A stretch of DNA of 51,395 nucleotides, taken from assembly GCA_021323265.1 (NCBI GenBank), contig JAJTCO010000017.1:1-51395 (forward strand), written 5' to 3'. A program made the position numbers and the translations under genes. The notes beneath the pieces were generated by a model, which saw nothing but the letters and a program-made list of their open reading frames with translations, was not told the DNA's origin and made no database searches. This document shows positions 45,219 to 51,395 of the stretch, one piece after another (position 1 is the stretch's first letter; every line of letters starts with the position of its first letter). The stretch comes from Pseudoduganella sp. (lineage in GTDB: Bacteria; Pseudomonadota; Gammaproteobacteria; Burkholderiales; Burkholderiaceae_D).

Positions 45219-46418
45219 ATGCCACTCGCACTACTTGCCCTGACGATCGCCGCCTTCGCGATCGGCACCACGGAATTCGTGATTGTCGGCCTGATCCCGA
45301 CCATCGCCGCCGACCTTGGCGTAACCCTGCCGTCCGCCGGCCTGCTGGTCAGCCTGTATGCGCTGGCCGTGGCCATCGGCGCGCCGGTCCTCACCGCGCT
45401 GACCGGCAAGCTGGCGCGCCGCCCGCTGCTCGTCGGGCTGATGGTCCTGTTTACGGCCGGGAATATCGCCGCCTGGCTCGCGCCGGGCTACGCCTCGTTG
45501 ATCGTGGCCCGCATCCTGACCGGTCTGGCGCACGGCGTGTTCTTCTCGGTCGGCTCGGTCATTGCCACCAGCCTTGTCAGCAAGGAGAAGTCCGCCAGCG
45601 CGATCGCCACCATGTTCGGCGGGATGACCGTCGCCTTCGTGACCGGCATTCCGCTTGGAACCTGGATCGGCCAGAACTTCGGCTGGCGCGCCACCTTCCT
45701 GGTGGTAGCGGCGTTCGGCCTGGTGGCACTGCTTGGTGCGCAGCTGTTCGTGCCGCGCAGTATCAAGACCGCTGCGCCAGCCCCGCTGCTGCGCCAGGCC
45801 CGTGTGCTGCTGCAACCGCGCCTGCTGCTGGTGTACGCGATGACGGCGGTGGGTTATGGCGGTTCGCTGATCGCCTTCACGTTCCTGGCGCCGATCCTGC
45901 AGGATGTTTCCGGCTTCAAGCCAGGTGCCGTGAGCATCGTGCTGCTGGCGTATGGCATCTCGGTGGCCGTGGGTAACGTCTGGGGCGGCAAACTGGCCGA
46001 TAGGGAAGGGCCGATCCGTGCGCTGAAGAAGGTCTTCCTGGGCCTGGCCGTGGTGCTCGTTGCCCTGTCCTTCACCGCCCCCAACCCGGTGTTCGTCGTA
46101 CTGACCGTCCTGGCATGGGGTGCTTTCGCCTTCGGCAGCGTGCCGGCACTGCAGTCCTATGTCGTGACGCAGGCACAGAAGGTCGCACCGGACGCGGTGG
46201 AAGTCGCAGCCGGTTTCAACATCTCCGCCTTCAACGTCGGCATCGCCATCGGCGCGTCGGTCGGGGGCCTGGTGGTTGGCCGCCTTGGCTTGATCCACAC
46301 GCCATGGATCGCCGGCGTGGTCACCCTGGGCGCCGTCGGCCTGACCGTCTGGAGCGGGCGCCTCGACCGGCTTCACGACGCGGACGGCGCCAACTCCCCG
46401 GAACAACTGGCGGCGTAA
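45219..46418 (+). CDS. MFS transporter, DHA1 family (AraJ/YdhP-like exporter)
   Basis: 399 residues, 12 predicted membrane segments. Start TIAAFAIGTTEFVIVGLIPTIAADLGV and LVSLYALAVAIGAPVLTALTGKLARRPLLVG are hallmarks of the DHA1 arabinose/chloramphenicol-type exporters. GKLADREGPIRALK marks the second-half loop. TGGAG precedes the ATG. Divergent from the LysR gene and 34 bases before the Old Yellow Enzyme gene, so export and reduction of an electrophile are probably regulated together. Confidence 0.93.
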   Translation: MPLALLALTIAAFAIGTTEFVIVGLIPTIAADLGVTLPSAGLLVSLYALAVAIGAPVLTALTGKLARRPLLVGLMVLFTAGNIAAWLAPGYASLIVARILTGLAHGVFFSVGSVIATSLVSKEKSASAIATMFGGMTVAFVTGIPLGTWIGQNFGWRATFLVVAAFGLVALLGAQLFVPRSIKTAAPAPLLRQARVLLQPRLLLVYAMTAVGYGGSLIAFTFLAPILQDVSGFKPGAVSIVLLAYGISVAVGNVWGGKLADREGPIRALKKVFLGLAVVLVALSFTAPNPVFVVLTVLAWGAFAFGSVPALQSYVVTQAQKVAPDAVEVAAGFNISAFNVGIAIGASVGGLVVGRLGLIHTPWIAGVVTLGAVGLTVWSGRLDRLHDADGANSPEQLAA

Positions 46419-46452
46419 GGACGGAAAACCCACACTCAATCAGGAGAAATTC

Positions 46453-47553
46453 ATGCAAGACCCACTGTTCCAAACACTGCGCCTGGGCGCACTCGAACTT
46501 CCAAACCGCATCGTGATGCCGCCAATGACGCGTGCGCGCAGTTCTCAGCCGGGCGATACGCCGAACGCACTGATGGCGGAGTACTACGCCCAGCGCGCTG
46601 GTGCGGGGCTGATCATCAGCGAAGGCACCTACATCTCCCCGATGGCCAAGGGCTACGCCGGCACCCCAGGCATCCACACGGAAGAACAGATTGCCGGATG
46701 GCGCACCGTGACGAAGGCGGTACACGCGGCGGGCGGCCGCATCTTCGCCCAACTGTGGCACGTCGGCCGCTTGAGTCACAGCAGCTTGCTGGGCGGCGCG
46801 GCGCCGGTTTCGTCCTCCGCCATCCAGGCCGACGGGGTGCGCGTGTTCATCGAAGGCGAGGGCGGTTTGCCCGGATTTGCCCAGGCATCCATGCCGCGCG
46901 CCCTGGAAATCCACGAGATCAAGGAGGTAGTCGAACAATTTGCGCAGGCCGCTCGCAACGCCATGGCCGCCGGTTTCGACGGCGTGGAACTGCACGGCGC
47001 CAACGGCTACCTGGTCAATCAGTTCCTCGATTCATTCGCCAACAACCGCACCGACGCCTACGGCGGATCGCTGGAAAACCGCCTGCGCTTCCTGGACGAA
47101 GTAGCGCACGCCCTGGTCGCCGCCGTGGGCGACGCTTCCAGGGTAGGCGTGCGCCTCGCTCCCCTGACGACCCTGAACGGATGCGTGGATGCCAATCCTG
47201 AGGAAACCTATACGGCCGCCGCCGCCCGCCTCGCTGCCATCGGCGTCGGTTACATCCATATCGCGGAAGCGGATTGGGACGACGCGCCGCTGATGCCGGT
47301 CGAGTTCAAGCAAGCCTTGCGCGCAGCGTTCCCGGGCTTGATGATCTACGCTGGAAAGTACACCGGCGAGCGCGCCCGCGCCGCGTTGCTCGAGGGCTGG
47401 GCCGACCTGATCGCCATTGGCCGGCCGTTCGTCGCCAACCCCGACCTGCCGCAACGGCTGCGCATCGGCGCCCCGCTCAATGAACACGACCGGGAAACCC
47501 TGTTCGGCGGCGGCGCGCGCGGCTTGACGGACTATCCGGTCCTGGCGGCTTAA
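46453..47553 (+). CDS. nemA: Old Yellow Enzyme-family alkene reductase
   Basis: A 366-residue FMN enzyme reducing activated C=C bonds and nitro compounds with NAD(P)H. Start PLFQTLRLGALELPNRIVMPPMTRARS, FAQLWHVGRLSH, the signature FDGVELHGANGYLVNQFLDSFANNRTDAYGGSLENR with its His/Asn substrate pair, and the C-terminal YAGKYTGERARAALLEGWADLIAIGRPFVANPDLP. It is closest to the NemA/XenB group. GGAG precedes the ATG. Probably transcribed with the MFS exporter under the LysR protein. Confidence 0.92.
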   Translation: MQDPLFQTLRLGALELPNRIVMPPMTRARSSQPGDTPNALMAEYYAQRAGAGLIISEGTYISPMAKGYAGTPGIHTEEQIAGWRTVTKAVHAAGGRIFAQLWHVGRLSHSSLLGGAAPVSSSAIQADGVRVFIEGEGGLPGFAQASMPRALEIHEIKEVVEQFAQAARNAMAAGFDGVELHGANGYLVNQFLDSFANNRTDAYGGSLENRLRFLDEVAHALVAAVGDASRVGVRLAPLTTLNGCVDANPEETYTAAAARLAAIGVGYIHIAEADWDDAPLMPVEFKQALRAAFPGLMIYAGKYTGERARAALLEGWADLIAIGRPFVANPDLPQRLRIGAPLNEHDRETLFGGGARGLTDYPVLAA

Positions 47554-47614
47554 GCACCGCCTAAGATGGCCAGCCTACGATCGGGGCATCCGGAACCATG
47601 TAGGAGAAAAATCA

Positions 47615-47992
47615 ATGGATTGCCCCGTCTGCAAGAATGTGAGCCTGGTGATGAGTGAACGCCAGGGAATCGAGATCGACTATTGCCCGAATTGCCGCGG
47701 CGTGTGGCTGGACAGGGGAGAGCTCGACAAGATCATCGAGCGCTCCCTGACCGGGGCACCTGCAGCGGCAGCCATGCCGCCACAAGCGGTTCCCCAACGT
47801 CCACCGGAGCCGCGCTACCAGCAGCCGGACCCACGCTATCAGCAGCCGGACCCACGCTATCAGCAGCCGGACCCACGCTATCAGCAGCATGATCCACGCT
47901 ACCAGCAACAGCATCAATTCGGTCACAGCGGCTACCCGCACAAGAAAAAGAAGCGCGAAGGCTTCCTGAGCGACCTGTTCGACTTCGACTGA
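47615..47992 (+). CDS. Zinc-ribbon (TFIIB-type) protein with Q/P-rich repeats
   Basis: 125 residues. The N-terminal zinc ribbon has CPVCKN and CPNCRGVWLDRGELDKII, as in the zf-TFIIB family. A disordered middle follows with four PDPRYQQ-type heptapeptides, then a basic and acidic tail (KKKKREGFLSDLFDFD). GGAG is 8 bases before the ATG. Function unknown; the layout (ribbon, flexible linker, charged end) suggests an adaptor for a protein or nucleic acid. Confidence 0.85.
   Translation: MDCPVCKNVSLVMSERQGIEIDYCPNCRGVWLDRGELDKIIERSLTGAPAAAAMPPQAVPQRPPEPRYQQPDPRYQQPDPRYQQPDPRYQQHDPRYQQQHQFGHSGYPHKKKKREGFLSDLFDFD
47816..47899 (+). repeat. Four 21-bp tandem repeats
   Basis: Units TAYCAGCAGCCGGACCCACGC start at 47816, 47837 and 47858, with a diverged fourth copy at 47879-47899. 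They encode YQQPDPR. The length keeps frame, so copy number may vary between strains. Confidence 0.9.
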
Positions 47993-48101
47993 CATCTCCG
48001 TCCGTCCAGATAGGGCGCATGCGCATCGCAATGCTCGCCGTCAGGCCCGCGATAGCGGATAATGGCGGCCAATTCTTTTTGCGCTCTATTTGGAACATTT
48101 C

Positions 48102-50306
48102 ATGGAAATCAAGGTCAACTTTCTCGACAAGCTTCGTTTGGAAGCCAAGTTCGATGACTTCACGGTGATCGCCGACCAGCCGATCCGCTACAAAGGCGAC
48201 GGCTCGGCGCCTGGTCCGTTCGATTATTTTTTGGCATCGTCGGCCCTGTGCGCTGCCTACTTCGTGAAGTTATATTGCGATACTCGCAATATTCCGACCG
48301 AAAATATCCGCCTGTCGCAGAACAATATTGTCGATCCTGAGAACCGCTACCAGCAGATCTTCAAGATCCAGGTCGAACTGCCGGCCGACATTTCCGAGAA
48401 AGACCGCCAAGGCATCCTGCGCTCCATCGACCGCTGCACCGTAAAAAAGGTGGTGCAGACCGGACCCGAGTTCGTGATCGAAGAAGTCGAGAACCTGGAT
48501 GCGGACGCCCAGGCGCTGCTGACACTCAACCCGTCCACCGAAGCGCGCACCTACATTCCGGGCAAGGACCTGCCGCTGGAGCAGACCATCTCCAATATGT
48601 CCGGCCTGCTGGCAGGTCTGGGCATCAAGATCGAAATCGCATCCTGGCGCAACATCGTGCCCAACGTATGGTCGCTGCACATCCGCGATGCGCACTCGCC
48701 AATGTGCTTCACCAATGGCAAAGGCTCCACCAAGGAGAGCGCCCTGGCTTCCGCCCTGGGCGAGTATATTGAACGCCTGAACTGCAACCACTTCTACGCT
48801 GGCTCGTTCTGGGGCGAAGACATCGCCAACGCGCCGTTCGTCCATTACCCGAACGAACGCTGGTTCAAGCCAGGTCCAAAGGATGCGCTGCCGACGGAGA
48901 TTCTCGACGAATACTGCCTCGAAATCTACAACCCCGACGGCGAGCTTTGCGGCTCCCACCTGTACGACACCAATTCCGGCAACGTCGAGCGTGGCATCTG
49001 TTCACTGCCGTTCGTGCGCCAATCGGACGGGGAAGTCGTATATTTCCCATCCAACCTGGTCGAGAACCTGTTCGTCAGCAACGGCATGAGCGCCGGCAAT
49101 ACGCTGGCCGAAGCCCAGGTCCAGTGCTTGTCCGAGATCTTCGAAAGGGCGGTCAAGCGCGAAATCATCGAAGGCGAGATCGCACTGCCTGACGTGCCAC
49201 AGGAAGTGCTGGCAAAGTATCCCGGCATCCAGGCAGGGATTCGCGGACTCGAAGAACAAGGTTTCCCGGTGCTGGTGAAGGACGCGTCCCTGGGCGGCAA
49301 GTACCCGCTGATGTGCGTGACCCTGATGAACCCGCGCACCGGCGGCGTTTTTGCCTCGTTCGGCGCGCATCCAAGCTTCGAGGTGGCGCTGGAACGCAGC
49401 CTGACGGAGTTGCTGCAGGGCCGCAGCTTCGAAGGCCTGAACGACTTGCCGCCACCGACTTTCGTCAGCAACGCGGTCACGGAACCGAACAACTTCGTCG
49501 AGCACTTCATCGATTCGAGCGGTGTCGTATCCTGGCGCTTCTTCAGTGCCAAATCGGATTACGACTTCGTCGAATGGGACTTTTCCGGCCACGGCGAGAA
49601 CTCCAACGTCGAGGAAGCCGCGACCCTGTTCGGCATTCTGGAAGAGATGGGCAAGGAAGTGTATGTCTCGGTCTACGAGCAACTGGGCGCCACGGCCTGC
49701 AGGATCCTGGTGCCGGGATATTCGGAAATCTATCCGGTGGAAGACCTGGTATGGGACAATACCAACAAAGCCCTGATCTTCCGCACCGATATCCTGAACC
49801 TGCATCTGCTGGACGAAGAGAGCCTTGAAGCGCTGCTTGATCGCCTGAACAACAGCGAGCTGGATGAGTACTCGGACATCGCGACCCTGATTGGTGTCGA
49901 GTTCGACGAAAACACGGTTTGGGGCCAACTGACTGTGCTCGAACTGAAACTGCTGATTCATCTGGCGCTGGAACAATTCGAAGAAGCCAAGGAACTGGTC
50001 GAAGCCTTCCTGCAGTACAACGACAACACGGTGGAACGCAAGCTGTTCTACCAGGCCTTGGACGCAGTGCTGGAAGTGCACCTGGACGACGAACTGGAAA
50101 TCGAAGACTACGTGGTCAATTTCCGCCGCATGTTTGGCGACGCGCGGATGGATGCCGTCCTGGGCTCGGTGGACGGCACGGTACGCTTCCATGGACTGAC
50201 ACCAACCAGCATGAAGCTGGAGGGCCTCGACAGGCATCAACGCCTGATCGACAGCTACAAGAAGCTGCATGCCGCCCGCTCCAAATGGGCAGACAGTTTT
50301 GCCTGA
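48102..50306 (+). CDS. ycaO: OsmC-domain/YcaO-domain protein
   Basis: 734 residues. Residues 1-150 are an OsmC-like domain (DQPIRYKGDGSAPGPFDYFLASSALCAAYFV). Then comes a YcaO ATP-dependent cyclodehydratase-type domain (about 165-580): SHSPMCFTNGKGSTKESALASALGEYIERLN, then AEAQVQCLSEIFERAVKREI and ASFGAHPSFEVALERSLTELLQGR. A helical C-terminal region of TPR type (about 600-734) ends the protein. E. coli YcaO lacks the OsmC part as I recall and assists beta-methylthiolation of ribosomal protein S12. No RiPP precursor or partner gene is nearby, so a housekeeping role is more likely. Confidence 0.9.
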   Translation: MEIKVNFLDKLRLEAKFDDFTVIADQPIRYKGDGSAPGPFDYFLASSALCAAYFVKLYCDTRNIPTENIRLSQNNIVDPENRYQQIFKIQVELPADISEKDRQGILRSIDRCTVKKVVQTGPEFVIEEVENLDADAQALLTLNPSTEARTYIPGKDLPLEQTISNMSGLLAGLGIKIEIASWRNIVPNVWSLHIRDAHSPMCFTNGKGSTKESALASALGEYIERLNCNHFYAGSFWGEDIANAPFVHYPNERWFKPGPKDALPTEILDEYCLEIYNPDGELCGSHLYDTNSGNVERGICSLPFVRQSDGEVVYFPSNLVENLFVSNGMSAGNTLAEAQVQCLSEIFERAVKREIIEGEIALPDVPQEVLAKYPGIQAGIRGLEEQGFPVLVKDASLGGKYPLMCVTLMNPRTGGVFASFGAHPSFEVALERSLTELLQGRSFEGLNDLPPPTFVSNAVTEPNNFVEHFIDSSGVVSWRFFSAKSDYDFVEWDFSGHGENSNVEEAATLFGILEEMGKEVYVSVYEQLGATACRILVPGYSEIYPVEDLVWDNTNKALIFRTDILNLHLLDEESLEALLDRLNNSELDEYSDIATLIGVEFDENTVWGQLTVLELKLLIHLALEQFEEAKELVEAFLQYNDNTVERKLFYQALDAVLEVHLDDELEIEDYVVNFRRMFGDARMDAVLGSVDGTVRFHGLTPTSMKLEGLDRHQRLIDSYKKLHAARSKWADSFA

Positions 50307-50456
50307 ACTTGAGGGCTTCGCGCGCCAGGCGCCTTTCGCAATCTGACGGTCGTTAATGCCTTAACGGCAGGGCGCTTGCGTGCGCCGCCGCTCCGTCGGT
50401 ATTACTACACTAACGGCTATCGGCGCGATAATGCGCGACCCAGGCGGGAGAACCAA

Positions 50457-50879
50457 ATGAACATCCCAACAGCCGAAGATCCGACTGCAGCGAGCGCAGA
50501 CAGGGTGAGGCGCTCGACGCCAGAGCATATCAATCGACAGATTGACCACCAAACAGACGTGAACGTAGCGTCCGTGTCCGGACAGAGTCGCGCAGCGATT
50601 GAGCTGCGAATTGCCGAACTGGACCGTGAATGGGATATCGAGCGGATCCTTGAAGTCAATGCTTCGACTCTCGCGCTCACTGGCCTGGTGCTTGGGGTGA
50701 CGGTCAACCGGAAATGGTTGATGTTGCCTGGACTGGTTCTTCCGTTCCTGCTCCAGCATGGCCTGCAAGGCTGGTGTCCACCGTTACCGGTGCTGCGACG
50801 GCTTGGTGTCCGCACACGCGGCGAGATCGATCGGGAAAAGTACGTGTTGGTAAGACTCATCGGACAGTCTGTCCACTGA
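50457..50879 (+). CDS. DUF2892 (YgaP-like) membrane protein
   Basis: 140 residues. The N-terminal half is hydrophilic and charged (DRVRRSTPEHINRQI and ELDREWDIERILEVNAS). The second half carries two membrane segments (LALTGLVLGVTVNRKWLMLPGLVLPFLL) and HGLQGWCPPLPVLRRLGVRTRGEI, the DUF2892 pattern seen at the end of YgaP rhodaneses. No rhodanese domain is attached. GGGAG lies before the ATG at 50457. Function not known. Confidence 0.85.
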   Translation: MNIPTAEDPTAASADRVRRSTPEHINRQIDHQTDVNVASVSGQSRAAIELRIAELDREWDIERILEVNASTLALTGLVLGVTVNRKWLMLPGLVLPFLLQHGLQGWCPPLPVLRRLGVRTRGEIDREKYVLVRLIGQSVH

Positions 50880-50965
50880 AAGGTAGCGGGATTTCCATTC
50901 GCCGGATCATGGGAATCAATGCCCGGCTATTGCGCCGCGCATCAATCAATCAATGTCAAGGCTAA

Positions 50966-51012
50966 GTTGAAATGTCCGACCGCCGGCAAAGTTTGAATGT
51001 CCGGCAGTTTGA
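50966..51012. repeat. Subterminal repeats of the ISNCY-type element
   Basis: GTTGAAATGTCCG (50966-50978), GTTTGAATGTCCG (50991-51003) and a partial GTTTGAAC (from 51007) recur at 16-25 base spacing just outside the transposase stop. They are probably transposase binding sites at the element end. The end itself is likely close to 50955; an ATCA run (50941-50951) precedes it. Confidence 0.55.
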
Positions 51013-51018
51013 ACCCTT

Positions 51019-51395
51019 CTACTTTGAAACCACGGTCTTCGCCGATTTTGCGCTGCTTCTCAGCGGAGTTCTTTCGATGGCTGAAATGAGGTCGTCCATG
51101 GATAGCTTATTGGCCAACTTCACGCCGGCGGGGCGTTTTATCTGGGCCGGCGGGGCACCGGTATTGGTGCGAGCCGGTGTGCTTAAATGCCGTCGGCTGT
51201 CTCGTACTTTTTGGACTTCCCTGACGATGTCCAGGACGTGTCCAAGACGCTTGTTATCGACAATTGCCGCTTGGTCGGCGACAGGGAGCTTATCGGAGGT
51301 GGTGTAGGCGAGGGCGGCGCCATCCGCGCGGATCTCAATGCGGGCGTCCGGATACTGATAGACCTCGACTTGGCGCCCAATGTGCGCACGGGCTG
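51019..51395 (-). CDS. ISNCY-family transposase, C-terminal part (continues right of the window)
   Basis: The minus frame is open from the right edge to a TAG at 51019-51021, giving 124 visible residues. It contains QVEVYQYPDARIEIRADGAAL and IVDNKRLGHVLDIV, the conserved C-terminal elements of ISNCY-type integrase-like transposases, followed by a basic tail with STPARTNTGAPPAQIK. The catalytic core lies outside. No defect is seen in the visible part. Confidence 0.75.
   Translation of the reverse strand, partial: ARAHIGRQVEVYQYPDARIEIRADGAALAYTTSDKLPVADQAAIVDNKRLGHVLDIVREVQKVRDSRRHLSTPARTNTGAPPAQIKRPAGVKLANKLSMDDLISAIERTPLRSSAKSAKTVVSK

Noticed and set aside
47816..47899. Possible regulatory iterons
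   Set aside because: The 21-bp units lie inside a coding frame and encode a regular heptapeptide; no origin genes nearby.

Overview
The window looks like chromosome of a high-GC betaproteobacterium of the Oxalobacteraceae (Massilia/Duganella/Janthinobacterium type). The gene order mltG-tmk-holB-pilZ-(tatD), the OsmC-YcaO protein, an extra fusA and the codon use fit that group. This assignment is from recognition of gene content, not from a search.

Region 1 (1-3.8 kb) is accessory. It holds the 3' end of an Rhs polymorphic toxin with cysteine-rich 25-residue repeats and a nuclease-like tip, its probable immunity gene, a truncated IS256-type transposase abutting a decayed IS3-type element, the last piece of a DUF4214 protein, and an unknown small gene. 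Region 2 (3.8-12.4 kb) has an MHS-family symporter facing a tight six-gene acyl-CoA operon (thiolase, acyl-CoA dehydrogenase, Dabb protein, two SDRs, an MDR reductase), then a GNAT protein and a small secreted or anchored protein. Region 3 (12.4-21.7 kb) is housekeeping: ygfZ-DUF4936-NRDE on the minus strand, and mltG-tmk-holB-pilZ-GNAT and tatD-ankyrin on the plus strand. A repeat-built coiled-coil membrane protein is inserted there, followed by a PRMT-like methyltransferase and a small membrane protein.

Region 4 (21.8-32.8 kb) is the most interesting part. It is an eight-gene, almost gapless sugar operon. The last six genes encode a complete De Ley-Doudoroff D-galactose route: SDR sugar dehydrogenase, lactonase, dgoD, dgoK, dgoA and galM. 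It starts with a GH2 glycosidase and a 1257-residue open frame that joins a clan GH-A glycosidase, a GT-B glycosyltransferase and a domain resembling eukaryotic-type UDP-galactopyranose mutase. An internal Shine-Dalgarno and ATG suggest the GT-mutase half may also be made alone. No transporter or regulator is adjacent.

Region 5 (32.9-51.4 kb) contains fusA, an EAL phosphodiesterase with a decayed GGDEF domain, a small outer-membrane barrel protein, a 1268-residue MASE1/CHASE/PAS hybrid histidine kinase, an RlhA-type U32 protein, a LysR regulator divergent from an MFS exporter and an Old Yellow Enzyme, a zinc-ribbon protein with Q/P repeats, the OsmC-YcaO protein, a DUF2892 membrane protein and, at the right edge, the end of an ISNCY-type transposase. 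No rRNA, tRNA or CRISPR array was seen, and there is no gene-free stretch longer than 300 bases.
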